This document shows positions 33,559-46,133 of a DNA stretch of 64,000 nt, piece after piece. The notes under the pieces were generated by a model, which was given only the letters and a program-made list of their open reading frames with translations, had not been told where the DNA came from and ran no database searches. The DNA comes from Closterium sp. Naga37s-1. Taxonomy: Eukaryota > Streptophyta > Zygnematophyceae > Desmidiales > Closteriaceae. The stretch is from the NCBI GenBank assembly GCA_947471745.1, contig CANJKZ010000537.1:7501-71500 (forward strand), given 5' to 3'. The translations under genes were made by a program, and so were the position numbers. How positions within the stretch are numbered: position 1 is the stretch's first letter; every line of letters starts with the position of its first letter.

Positions 33559-36500
33559 CTTGGTATTCAGAGCCGACGATCTCAATTTTTGGAGGGGGTC
33601 GACGTCTCTCAGCGTTCAGGCACCGCCGTTCGAAGTGCTCTCTCGAAAGCACGCACGGCCACGACTGAGGCTCTCGCTGAGCTTGCCCGACACCCCCGCC
33701 ATGGCCGACCTCAATCTCGCGACGTTGATGCAGGAGCAACTCGACCGGCTCGTCCGCCAGCTCGAGGATTCGGCGCTCGAAATCGCGACACTCATGGCGG
33801 GACGTAACTCCGCCCACCGGCAATCAACGGTGAATGCACCAGCACCATCACAAGCACCTGCAAATGCACCTGCACAATCGGAGGAGCCGATTGTTATTTC
33901 ATCCGGCACACCGTCACAACATGACAGCGTGGGACAGCGCTCAGGCGCAGCGAGTGATGGCGACGCCCAATCAATGCCTGGCATGGGGAGGAACAGGGCT
34001 GTACTAAGCACGAGCGGGCCTCGCGAAGCCCGTTGTCGCGGCAACAATCGGCAACAACGACATTGTCGCGCCGATGCCGCTCAAACCGCAGCGCCCGCCC
34101 TGCTTTGACCCGAGCCAACGTGGAGGTCCGACGGTTCAATCGTGGGTCTTCACGATGAACGTTTTTTTCGACGCGAATTACGTCGAGTCGGACGCAGTGA
34201 AGATTCGATACGCTGTTTCGCTGCTAAGGGGCCCCGCCATGGATTGGTGGCGAGTCATCGTGACGTTGCCACGTGCCTACGAGTCGCCGTCGCAAGAGGA
34301 AGAGCCCACAGGTCCAGCCGTCACCTGGAGTTCGTTCTGCGAAACCGCCCTGTACATCACGTGGGATGCGTGGTGTGCAGGGCTTCGGGTGCGCTTCGAG
34401 CCGATCGTGGCTTCTATTTCGGCGCGTCAGAAACTGTGTACTTGGCGACAGCTTGGGTCGGTCCAAGACTACACCAGCGGTTTTCTCGCTTTGTGCGAGC
34501 AAGTTGGCTACATGCACGAGGCGGAGCGGGTGGACCGTTGCGTCGGTGGACTGAAGTCGGACATCTCGCACGAGATTATGCTACGCGGGCTATCAAACTT
34601 CAACGAAATCCTCCCGCTCACGGAGAAAAACGATATCCTACGCCGACCGAGACCGGGGTCCTATTACGGACATCGTCCTTGGGGGCCGACCGAGCACGCC
34701 ACCATACACGCCGTTGCGGCAAATGCAGCTGCTGCGCCATTCAAGGGGCGCTGCTTTGCTTGCAATAGGCCGGGCCATTGCAAAAGCGAATGCCCAGAGG
34801 AGCAGAGACGCCGCGGAGCAGAGTAGGGGAGGGAGTCTCAGAGGCAGGGAAACGCCAGCAGTCAGTAGAAAACGGACCAACTACTGACGAGACAACCTAC
34901 TCGCCCAACCTCACCGACCCTCACCGAGTCACAGTACCGATTCACGCTATCGATCGGGCTCTGATGAATAAGGAGGGTACAACGACGGATTGCCCAATAC
35001 TGATTTACGGGAAAATACAGGGGACGGCAGTGAAGATCTTTATAGACGGAGGAGCAAGCCACAGCTTAGTTAATACCGCAATTGTACGGAAGCTGCAACT
35101 GACGCTTAGCCGTTGTTTACCGGGGATTGATGCACGCTTAGTTGATGACACGCCACTGGCAATACGGGAAAAAGTGGAGAGGGTGAAAGTTCGCTGCGAG
35201 GGGAACTTCGGGTTTACACAGGAAATGCTCGCGACGACACTGGATGGGCACGGCATGTTACTGGGACATGATTGGCTGCGATGGGTAGCTGCACTGTGCG
35301 AAGTAATGGTAACTGGGTCGAATTACTTCGCTGGCAGTCACCTGAGTCTTCGACGGTCCATGTCAACGCCATCACAATGAAACGGGCTGTCGCCGCTGGA
35401 GCTGACGTGTACGCGGTGGATATTGCATTGGTAGGAAAAGCAGAGCAGCCGAGCGATTTTCAGAAACTGTTGGCAGCCGTACCGCCCAAATTACAGGAAC
35501 TACTGAAACAGTACCCAGGGATTTTTCCGGATGACTTGCCGGAGGGGTTGCCACCTCATCGAGCACACAACCATCACATAGAACTAGAGCCGGGGGCACA
35601 GCCAACCGTACAGCGACAATTCAGACTGACACAGCCCGAGCTCGACGAACTGAGGAAGCAACTAGACTACCTGTTAGAGAAACAATTCATCCGACCGAGC
35701 TCGTCACCGTTCGCCGCACCGATACTGTTCACACCGAAAAAAGACGGAGGGTTTCGCATGTGTATCGACTACAGAGCACTGAACAGGGTAACAGTCATAT
35801 CGCGATACCCCATTCCCCACGTCGACGAACTGATAGATCAATTGAGAACGACACGGGTCTTTTCGAAAATAGATTTACGGGGAGGTTACCACCAGATTCG
35901 GGTCGAATCATCGAACTGCGCCAAGACGGCCTTTAGGACTACGTACGGGTCATTCGAGTACACTGTGATGCCTTTCGGGCTGACCAATATACCGGCGACT
36001 TTTTCAGATGACCATGAACGAGGCGTTTAGGCCGCTCTTAGATAAATGCGTGATAGTTTACCTCGACGACATCCTAGTCTATAGTCGTTATAAGCAGCAG
36101 CACTTAGCAGATCTGGAAACAGTGTTTAAAGTTTTAGACGAGCACCGACTACTGACCAAGGGTTCCAAGTGCGAGTTCTTCCAGGATAGGTTAGAATTTT
36201 TTAGGCACGTCATTTCGGAGGTTGGCGTCAAGATCGACCCAAAGAAGCTGGACACGGTAAAAGCGTGGCACCCCCTGGCGAACATCACGGAGCTGCAGAG
36301 TTTTTTAGGGTTCTTTAATTATGTGCGTCGGCTCGTCCCCGACATGGCACGGTTAACTGCCCCACTGGCAGATTTACTGCGGAAGGGGGTCGCTTTTACG
36401 TGGTGGGAGAAAGAGCATGCTGCCTTCTCTGCCCTGACTAATGTTCTCTGTTCACCGCACGTACTGCGCATCGCCGACCTACACCACCCCTTCGAAGTGG

Positions 36501-36984
36501 TTACAGACGCAAGCGACATCGCCATTGGAGCCGTACGGCTACAGGACTTCGGCAATGGCGAAAAATGCATCCGCTCAAGAAAAAATACCCGATTTACGAC
36601 CAAGAAATGCTTGCGATCGTGCATGCGTTCAAAGTGTGGCGCTGATACTTGACCAACGCAGACGTGACAGTACGGACAGACCACAGATCACTACAGTACC
36701 TCCGCGCACAGCCCCACCTCAGCCCACGACAGATTCGATGGCTCGATTTCCTCGAGTCGAATTTCCATTACATGGTCACCTACAAAAAGGGGGCATCAAA
36801 CATCGCCGACGTATTGACCCGCCCCACTGCCCAAATCCACGCCATACTACTCGCCCAGACCAGCCCACTGCTCACAGGACTATTTACCCATGGCTACCAA
36901 AAAAACCCGTTCTTCACCGGAGGAAACGCGCGGCAGTTCGCAGCAGCAAAAGGGGTGTATTACGTAAAAGCCAGCACTGATAGG

Positions 36985-37147
36985 TGTCGAAATAACTGAA
37001 CGAGAATGGTTGAATTGACAGCATGCAGGAGTACAAGTAGCAAACCCTAATTGGGTTGTACCCCATATGGGCTATTCCACTACAGCCTACACAACATGCA
37101 ACATATAAGTTTGACACACCCCCATAGGCAAAGTGGGGGAGAACAAA
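36985..37147 (-). repeat. 3' terminal repeat of copia element I
   Basis: On the plus strand it runs from TGTCGAAATAACTG to GAGAACA and includes the G-rich tract that normally lies just inside an LTR. The narrower LTR by comparison with related elements ends at about 37118. Confidence 0.8.
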
Positions 37148-40100
37148 GGGTCACAAGACCAGTCAAGAAAAGCAAGCAAGCTCAGGGTGGATCACAAAGT
37201 CACCACGCACTCTGAGCACAAGCAAATGGCCACAAGGCCAGTTCACATGCAGAGTTATATAAAACAAAACAAGCAGGACAGTGATCACAACCTAGCAAGT
37301 GAAAGCATGCAGGTATATATATATATGTATATATATCACGGTACAAGCAAGGTCAAGCAGTGAGCAAGTGAGACGAAGCAAGCAGAAGGCCTAAAGCAGT
37401 ACAGAAACGATGATGATCACCAGACCCAAGGGCCTTAGTGAAGACATCAGCAGTGTTGGCCCGAGTGGCCACGTACGCAAGACGAAGCTGACCACGCTGC
37501 TGCAACTCTCAAGCAAGGAAGAAACGCAGAACGATGTGCTTCGTTCTGTGCTCCAGTTTGTGCTCCTGACACAAGGAAGTCATGGCCTTGTTGTCGACGT
37601 ACAGAACTGGAGGAGAACGAGGCCGCTCTCCCAAGTCGGTCAGCAGGTAGGTGAGCCAGCGTAACTCCTGTGCAGCCATGGCCCCTGCGTAGATCTCAGA
37701 CTCATAGCTGGAGCTGAGAACCGAAGACGAGCGGGTAGACCGCCAAGAAACAGAGCCGAAGCCAGTGCTGAAGGTGTAACCCTGTGACGACCGCTGCGTA
37801 GCCAAGTCGTCAACCCAAGAAGCGTCTGCATGACCAGTGAGGACAACTCGACCTCGTCCTCCAAGCACGAGCCCCATGCCCGACCTACTGCACAAGTAGC
37901 GCAACACCCTCTTAGCGGCCTCCCAGTGCTCTGGTCGGTGTCTCCTGGGCGCAACGTAGCGCGCCAGGATGCTAAGAGGGTAGGCAAGGTCAGGTCGAGT
38001 GCAGGTCATCAGGTACATGAGGCAGCCCACAAGCTCTGGATACGGGCCACTCGGCTCTACGGACTCGTCCGAAGGTGGAGCCGAGAGCGAGTGACCTGTA
38101 GGCAGAGGAGTGGACTGTGGCGAGGAGAACCGGAAGCCGAAGCGCTGAAGGACCTGCTGCACCATGTGTGACTGAGTCAGGGTGATGGTGCGCCGTGCTC
38201 TGTCCCGAGTGATCTGCAAGCCAAGATAGCTGCGCAGCTCACCCAGGTCTGTGCACGTGTGTCTCTTCTGCATCTCCGACTTCACAAGGGCCAGTGCCTG
38301 AGTGTCAGCAGTGGCAAAAACCAAGTCGTCGACGTACACGAGGATGTAGAACGGCGGCAGCGAAGTGTCGGACAGCAGTGTGTCGGGTCAGCAGTCGAAG
38401 GAGCAAACCCAAGAGCCGAAAGTGTCCTCCTCAGTGTGTCGTGAGTGGCACCCGAAGAGTGGTCATCTTCGGGGTAGGGGAGAAGGTCTGGAAGAAGTCA
38501 ACTCCCTGTCGCTGACTAAAGCCTCGTGCAACGTAACGCGCCTTGAAGGCAGGCGGAGAACCCAGCAGCCGCTTCACCCTGAAAATCCACATGCCATCGA
38601 CAATGTTCACCCCAGGAGGGGGAACCTCGTCGACGTAGGTGCCTGTGGACTTCCAGGATGCCATCTCTGCGTCCATGGCTGTCTGCCACTGAGAGGTGTA
38701 GGGACCCGTAATCGCCTCTGCGTAAGAGCGCGGGGTCGGGATGTCTAAAGTATCCGGGTCTCCCTTAGGTGCAAGCAGCATGGCCACGAGATGAGGTACA
38801 GCAGCTGCGAGACACTCAAAGTCCTCTTGCCTATCCTCAAGGACGTTCGTGCCAAGGGCACACTCACCCCCGACGGACGGAGGACAGTCAGACTCAGACT
38901 CAGCAACAAGACTAGCGGCGTAGTCGAAACGATAGGCGGCAGCAAAGTCAACAAGCTCAGCGACTAGGGCAGACGCAGCAGTGGACTCAAACGAAGGGTC
39001 AGTGACAACAGTGGCTAGAAGACGTGTGACAGTAGGACTGGCAGCACGAGCAATGCTGGACGGTGGGTCAGGAACGTCAGGAAGAGAGGATGCAGGAGGA
39101 GACGGCAGCTGTGGAACAGAGGAAGGACGAAATGCCATATGGTGGGTGCCGGGAACAGGAGGAGGACGCTGACGAGGAACACGACGACCAGTGCGAACAG
39201 CGCGAACAGGCGACGCAGGACAAGACGCAGGCTCACGACGCTCTGAAAGAGAGTCTGTCTCCTCAGTGTAAGGAGAGGGAGTAGGCAGTGGTGAGTCTGG
39301 CTGTAACTGCGGCTGCGACAGGTCAGGCGGTGGACTAAGCAAGGGAGGAGTAAGGCCAGTAGAAGACGGGAGACCAAGAACCTGCTGAAGCAGTGGAACG
39401 AAGTACGGTCGCGGCCGCACAGTGCCTCCAGAAGCAGCACCGACAGCACCAGCACCCCCAGGGCCAGCACCTCCAGCTCCAGGGTCTCCAGCTCCAACGC
39501 CTGCAGCACCACTAGCTCCAGCAGCTCCAGTACCTCAAGTACGAGCACCTCCGGGACCAGCGACTCCAGCACCTCCAGCACCTCCAGGACCAGCAGCTCC
39601 AGCACCTCCGCTACCTACATCACCAGTGTCTCCAGCTCTAGCTCCTGCAGCACCTCCAGCTCCAGCAGCTCCAGTACTTCCAGTACGAGCACCTCCAGGA
39701 CCAGCGGCTCCAGCACCTCCAGCACCTCCAGCACCTCCAGGACCCGCAGCTCCAGTACCTCCGGTACCTCCAGCTCCAACGCCTCCAGCGCCAGGGTCTC
39801 CAGCTCCAGCGCCTGTAGTACCACCGGCTCCAGCAGCTCCAGTACCTCCAGTACGAGCACCTCCGGGACCAGCAGCTCTAGTGCCTCCAGCTCCAGCGGC
39901 GCCGCTCCGAAGGCTCCAGCGCCGAGCAAACCACTCGCGCAGCTGCGGCGGAGAGAGCGGCTCCCGCCGTGACGAGACACCCGTAGGACCTCCAGCAGAC
40001 AAAGTACCTCCAGGCTTAGCACGCTCAGGCTCAGCACCCCCAGGCTCAGCACCCCCAGGCTCAGCACCCCCAGGCTTCGCACCCTCAGACTCAGCAACCC

Positions 40101-43100
40101 CAGGCTCATCACCCCCAGGCTCAGCACCCCCAGGCTCCGCACGCTCTGGCTCAGCACCCCCAGGCTCCGCACGCTCAGGCTCAGCACCCCCAGACACAGC
40201 ACCCCTAGCAGCACCACCCCGAGCAGCACCAGAGTCGACAACGACCTCGACAGGCTCGACATGGTCTACCTGAGACACACCTGAGGGAGCAGGACCCTGA
40301 GGGGGGAGGGGGTCTACCAGAGGAGGACCTGGTGCGAGGAAGAGCGGCGGGGGGGGAGAGGGGCAGTGCGGTAGGGGAAGAGACAGTAAAAGGGAACCGA
40401 CTCGTCGAACGTGACGTCCTGAGAGGGCAGGACACGGCGCGAGGTGGGGTGGTAAAACTGCCAGCCAGGCGCATCAGGGGGAAAGCCAAGGAAGACGCAG
40501 GGAATGGCGCGGGAGGAGAGCTTGTCCGCGGACGTACGCGGACAAAGGCACGAGAGCCCCATACCCGGAACACCGACGCATCGCCAACCTCGCCCGTCCA
40601 ACGCAGTGTCGGCGAGGTCTCCGGAAAGGAGACACGGGGCCAGAGGTTGAGCTGATGCGCAGCGTACCGGACCGCAAACGGCCACAGAAAATGGGGGGCA
40701 GCCGCATGGATCATGGAGGTACGAGCGACCTCCATGACTAAGCCAATGCGGCGCTCAGCAACCCCATTCTGCTGCGGAGAGGCCGGAAGCGTGAACGACT
40801 GGCGAATGCCCTCCCCACGACAAAAGTCCCGCAAGAGGTCGGAGGAAAACTCACCACCTCTGTCAGAGTGCAGACGCAGGACTGGAAGGTCCGTGTGGAA
40901 CCGCTCGCGGAGCTGGAGACGGACAGCGCGGATCCAAGGGATCAAAACATCAGGGACCTCCCCCTTGCTGCTCAAGGGGAAGACCGTGGTGTAACGCGAG
41001 TAGTCGTCAACAACCAGCAGAAAGTAGCGCTCGCGGCCCTGTCCACGAACGCGGGCTGGGCCCCACACGTCCATGTGGAGAGTCTGCAGGGGAGCAGTCG
41101 TCGGGGGAAACGAGGAGGAGTGAGGAGCGGCGCGCTGCCGCCCCTCGACACAGGGAAGGCAGGGAGGGGCAGGCGAGGGTGGGAGGGGAGGCAGAGACCT
41201 GGGAAGACCAGAGACAAGGAGACGGGAGTGCATGCCACGGAGGCGCTGCACTGAGGGGTGACCAAGGCGGTGGTGCCAAAGGAGGGTCTGGTGCGACAGA
41301 GCGCGACACGAGCAGGGGGCTGCTAGCTAACCTGACGCAGACGCAGACGCAGCTTCCTGAGGAGACACAGTAGTCAGTGTGTACAGACTCGACCCAGGCG
41401 CACGGGTGAACGTGGCCAGGTGCCGGCCAGTCCGGGAGCACGTACAGATCGCCACACGCTGTCCTCTTGGAGTAAAGGTGTCAACCCATACATCCTGAAG
41501 GACGGCGTTGCTCACCAAGTTCGTAGAAAACGAGGGGAGGTGAAGACCTGACAGTGAGCCAGATGGAACCGCCGGACACGGGAGAACAGTGGAGGAACGT
41601 GCAAGGACTGGGCCCCCAGAGGGGTCAGCCAGAGAGACAGCAACAGGTGCAGGGAGCGGTGTGAGTGTGGTACTGTCGCGAAAGAAATTGTGGGAAGCAC
41701 CAGAGTCAAGCGTGAAGGTGTGCAAGGCCTCAGCAGGCGCAGTACCAGAGAGAGCAAACTCACTAGCACCTAGAGCAGCAGCCTCTATACCTGGGTCGGG
41801 CGGCATACACTGGTTACATTCACCCTCAGCACTAACAGTCAATGCATACATGGCAGCAAGGATAGCATCCTAATCAAGAGCAAAGATATCCACACCCTGC
41901 CTAAGCAGCTCTGCCCAGCAGGGGAGCTCAGTCGCGTCGGGAAACTCTGCGCGAAAGGCGTCGGTAAGACGGGAGAAGCAGCGGGACTGTGAGTGACCAA
42001 CCTTCCCGCATGTCTGACCAGTGCGGTCACCTGTGCGAATGACGTACTGGCAGCGAACACTACCCCCAGACGCCCCAGACTGAGCAAACCACTCACGAAG
42101 CTCCTGGGGCGAAGGGGTCTCACTCTGACGCTGCTGCTGCTGCCTCTGACCACCGCCAAAGCCTCCCCTCTGACTGGTACCACCCCGACCGCCACCACTG
42201 CCGCCGCCACCACTCCCACTGCCGCCACCACTGCCGCCGCCACCACTCCCGCTGCCGCCACCACCGCCGCCACCCCCACCACCACTCCCTCCGCCACCAC
42301 CGCCACCTCCACCGCCTCCACCGCCCCCACCACCACCGCCTCCACCGCTGCCACCCCCACCACCCCTGCCTCCCTTGCCCCTGCCGCTGCGGCGCCTCCC
42401 ACTAGGGGCAGACGCAGCTCCTACCTCCTCAGCACGAAGGTAGTCAACAGCTGCAGCAGAAGCGACTGAGGGGACAAGGGGGGAGGGGGAACACTCCTCA
42501 AAGAAGGGAGTGCGAGGAGTGCCACGAGAAGCGCCTACAGCGACTATGCTGGTCTCAGCTGCAAGGAGGTGCTTCTCGAGCAGGTCGACAGTGAGGTCTG
42601 TGGGGTCAAGGGCGAGGAGGAGGTCCCTGACTACGCTAAGAGAGTCAGGGAGGCGGGTGACGATGAAGTAGAGAGTTATGTACATGGGAGGGGGGTTCTT
42701 GGCGAGGAACTCGGCGGGAAGCGCGGAGCGGTAGCGAGTGTCTCTAGTGCGAAGGTGAGTGACTAGTTCGGCAACTGTGGCAAAGGCGGACAGCTCGGGA
42801 AACAGGTTGGGCAGCAGAAGGCGGCCTAGAGCAGCAGTGGCCGGGGAGGAGTAACGAGCGACTACAGCGTCGTATAGGGCTCTAGCAGTCTTGTGCTGTC
42901 CGAAGTGAGCACGTTTGGCTAACGGCAGGTGGTTGCAAACGGCTAGGCGAGCAGCGTCGTCACGGGTAAGCCACTGTGAGCGAGTCGCACTGTCAACTGT
43001 GGCGGGAGGGGCGAGAGAGGCTCCAAACGTGAGGTCAAACAGCGAAACGCCGTCCCTAGAATCGCTCAGTAGGAATAGCTGTAAGTCATCGAGCCACGCA

Positions 43101-43938
43101 TCGAACTCTATCGGGCGGCCCTCCGTATCGAAGGTGAGGACGCTGAGAGTTGCCATAGCGGGCAGGGCAGGCGGGCACGCTAGCAGCAAGGCAAGGCAGG
43201 GCGGCGCACAGGCAGATTAGGGCAGCGCGGCGGCGAGCGGCGCCCAGGTAGGGCGGCGCGGCGGCTAGCGGCGCGGCGGCGAGCGGCGCGCAGGCAGGGA
43301 GGCGCAGGGGCGAGCGGCGCGCGGGCAGGGTATTGCGCGCGGCGGCGGGCAGCTCGCGGGCAAGGCGGCGCGGCGGCGAGCGGCGAGCGGGCAAGGTAGG
43401 GCGCACGGCGACAAGCAGCGCGCGGGCAGGGCGGCTCGGCGGCGAGTGGCGCGCGGGCAGGGCAGGGCGTGCGTCGGCGAGCAACGCGCGGGCTGGGCGG
43501 CGTGGCGGCGAGCGGCGCGCGAGCAGGGCAGGGCGCGCGGCGGCGAGCAGCGCGCGGGCAGGGCGGCGCGGCAGCGAGCGGCGCGCGGGCAGGGCAGGGC
43601 AGCGCGGCGCGGGCGGCGCGACGCGGGGCAGGGCGACGCGCGGGCAGGGCGGCGCGCGGGCGACGAGCGGTGCGCGGGCAGGGCAGGGCAGCGCGGCGCG
43701 GGCGGCGCGACGCGGGGCAGGGCGGCGCGCGGGCAACGAGCGGCGTGCGGGCAGGGCGGCGCGCGGGCGACTAGCGCCGCGCGGGCAGGGCAGGGCAGCG
43801 CGGCGCTAGCAGGGCGGCGCGACGGGCAGGGCAGGGCAGCGCGAGGCCAGTAGGGCGGCGCGACGAGTGCTGTAGCGTGCGCTAGACGGTGGGCCCTAAA
43901 ACAAAACCGGTCCTAGGAGAGGACCTGCTCTGAAACCA

Positions 43939-44099
43939 TGTCGAAATAACTGAACGAGAATGGTTGAATTGACAGCATGCAGGAGTACAAGTAGCAAACC
44001 CTAATTGGGTTGTACCCCATATGGGCTACCCCACTACAGCCTACACAACATGCAACATATATGTTTGACACACCCCCATATGCAAAGTGGGGGAGAACA
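43939..44099 (-). repeat. 5' terminal repeat of copia element I
   Basis: This is the partner of 36985-37147. Its outer edge, fixed by the ATAGG duplication, lies about 28 bp beyond the expected TTTGACACA end and includes a polypurine-tract-like segment. Confidence 0.8.
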
Positions 44100-45437
44100 A
44101 TAGGATCTGGGTACCCGGCTACACCTTACTACGGGAATTACTGCTACAGGAGGCACATGACGGAGTCACCTCAGGCCATTTCGGAGTAGAAAAAACACGG
44201 CAGCAGCTGCAGCGATATTACTACTGGCCCGAAATGCTGACCGACGTGCAATGACACGTGGCATCGTGTCCCACCTCCCAGCTCATGAAGTCTTCACGAC
44301 AGCGACCAGCAGGACAGTTGCAGCCGATACCACCCCCGGAGCGTGCTTGGCAGTAGGTGACGATGGAATTCGTCACGGGGTTATCGGCTGGAGCAAGTGG
44401 GAACGACGCGATCCTGGTCGTCGTCGATCGGCTGACGAAAATGGCACACTTCGCAGCCTGCAAGAAAACAATCACAGCCGAAGAAACAGCTCGCCTCTTC
44501 ATCGCCACCATTGTTCGACTGCACAGGATACCAGCGGCGATCATCAACTACCGCGACACGAAATTTACCTGCAACTTCTGGCGGAACCTGTGGCAGCATT
44601 TCGGCACGCGACTACATTTCAGTTCATCATACCACCCCGAAACCGACGGACAGACAGAACGGACAAATCAGACCTTGGAACAGCTCATCCGAGCCACGTG
44701 CGACGACCCGACCACGTGGGAACAGCAACTGCCACTCATCGAGTTCGCATACAACAACTCGCCATCCGCCACAACCCAACAGTCACCGTTTTACCTGAAA
44801 TACGGACAAGACCCCACAGTACCCATGACCCCGAATCCCGACAACCCAGTACCACGTGCGCAACAATTCGCAGAAATATTACAGGCAGCACGGACCCGAG
44901 CAGCAGAAGAAATAAAAAAATCAAACATCATCGCTAAGCGCAACGCCGACCGCCACCGCCGCCCCGTCACTTACCAACCAGACGACCTGCTATTACTCGA
45001 CACTCAAAACCTCCGCCTACCCATCACTCCAAAACTCCGCCCCCGATCTTGCGGGCCATTTTGCATCAACCACATGATCACCCCCGTCACCGCCCACCTC
45101 CTCCCTGCTGACTGGTACGTCAGCCCGTCGTTCCACGTCAGCCTGCTTCGCCCATATATCCCATCCACCAGCCAACTGCCTCGCAACCGCCCCGCCAGCA
45201 TGACACGACCGCCGACAGAGCCAATCATCACGCCCGAAAAAATACCGAGCCACCGAGTACGTGACCCACGGGGAGCCCGCAGTGATCCGCTGGAAAGACC
45301 GCACGCCCACCGAAGACAACTGGGTTCCCTTGGATAGAATTGAGAGCCACCCTGTGTTCACTGAGTATCTGCGCAGCCGAAACTTTTGAGATGTACACGT
45401 GCTCTCGTAAGGAGGGCCTCCTTGGGGAGGGGGGTAG

Positions 45438-45795
45438 TGTAAGGAAAATTGCTTTTCCTTACTTCGCATCCCTGCTGCTTACCGCGTACATGACCATTCC
45501 CCCGCCATCGGCACCCAACAGTGAAACGTTACCCGCTCGCGACACTCGCCTCGACCACGACTCCCGCCATTGTTCACGATGCGACCCAACCTCACGGTTC
45601 GGTTGGTAACCCGCGCTCCGGACCTCCGCCTCGACATTTCCCAACCTCGGCGCTAGGCCCGTATCGCACCCCAATTTCTCGCGTTACCGTTACCAAGCTA
45701 GCTTCGCTATATCTTCTTCGCTCATGCCTTGGCTCATTGTATTGTTTGCCTCGATAGTGCAATTCTTGCTCGCTCGCTCAATTGCACTCGTAACA
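45438..45795 (+). repeat. 3' LTR of gypsy element J
   Basis: It starts TGTAAGG right after a GGGGAGGGGGG polypurine tract, ends CTCGTAACA and is followed by GGGGT. It is the partner of the LTR at 33206. Confidence 0.92.
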
Positions 45796-46133
45796 GGGGT
45801 ATAAGTAACATCCCATACCCTCTATAACCCAACCCAACCTAGCCTTCCAAGTACGAATGCAAATATATGTGTACCCTGACGGTATTCTGAAAATCAGAGT
45901 ACTCTGGATGTTTACCCTGATATTGTGGGGCCTAGTCATGTGTTAAATGGTGTAAACAGTAGGGGATTACATGAGGGGATTGAACTCCTTACTGGCATAC
46001 AGCTATTGAGGCACATCAATAACAATGTGGGAATCTAAACAAAGGGAAATAAATTAGGGTACAAGTTTCTACAGTGTTGGATGTCTTGCTGAACCAGCAC
46101 CTAGAGAAACAAAATTTACATGACATTCCCTTT
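45796..46133. other. short intergenic stretch, 3' side of the LysM gene
   Basis: AT-richer sequence between the gypsy element and the stop codon of the LysM gene. It should hold that gene's 3' UTR. An isolated TCTGA-AAA-TCAGA dyad lies at 45886-45898, resembling the array at 1757-2190. Nothing else was recognised. Confidence 0.5.

Larger units (their letters stand above)
36985..44099 (-). mobile_element. Ty1/copia element I nested in gypsy J
   Basis: It is flanked by ATAGG (36980-36984 and 44100-44104), which marks the insertion into the gypsy RNase H/integrase region. Right to left: terminal repeat (43939-44099), primer-binding site like GGTTTCAGAGC, GC-rich leader with many GCGCGGGCAGGGC words, gag (about 41.9-43.2 kb) with a long glycine run and a zinc knuckle, protease and integrase (about 40.3-41.8 kb), a Gly/Ala and Glu/Pro linker (about 39.4-40.3 kb), RT and RNase H (about 37.4-39.2 kb) and the left LTR. 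By eye the terminal repeats differ at about four positions plus a 2-bp length change. It is close to full length but broken, with several breaks. Confidence 0.92.
33206..45795 (+). mobile_element. Ty3/gypsy element J, split by copia element I
   Basis: LTRs at 33206-33558 and 45438-45795 and the duplication GGGGT (33201-33205, 45796-45800) define it. The parts in order are: primer-binding site (TGGTATTCAGAGC, from 33561), gag (about 33.7-34.8 kb) with a CFACNRPGHCKSEC zinc knuckle, an aspartic protease (FIDGGASHS, near 35.05 kb), Ty3-type RT and RNase H (about 35.4-37.0 kb), then after the nested copia the integrase (about 44.1-45.1 kb) and a chromodomain-like tail, polypurine tract and 3' LTR. 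The LTRs are about 95 percent identical by eye. It is broken, with several breaks beyond the nested insertion. Confidence 0.93.

Noticed and set aside
43086-43853. Long Arg/Ala-rich frames on both strands
   Set aside because: They lie in the GC-rich repeat leader of copia element I; strong codon periodicity here is due to the repeats.
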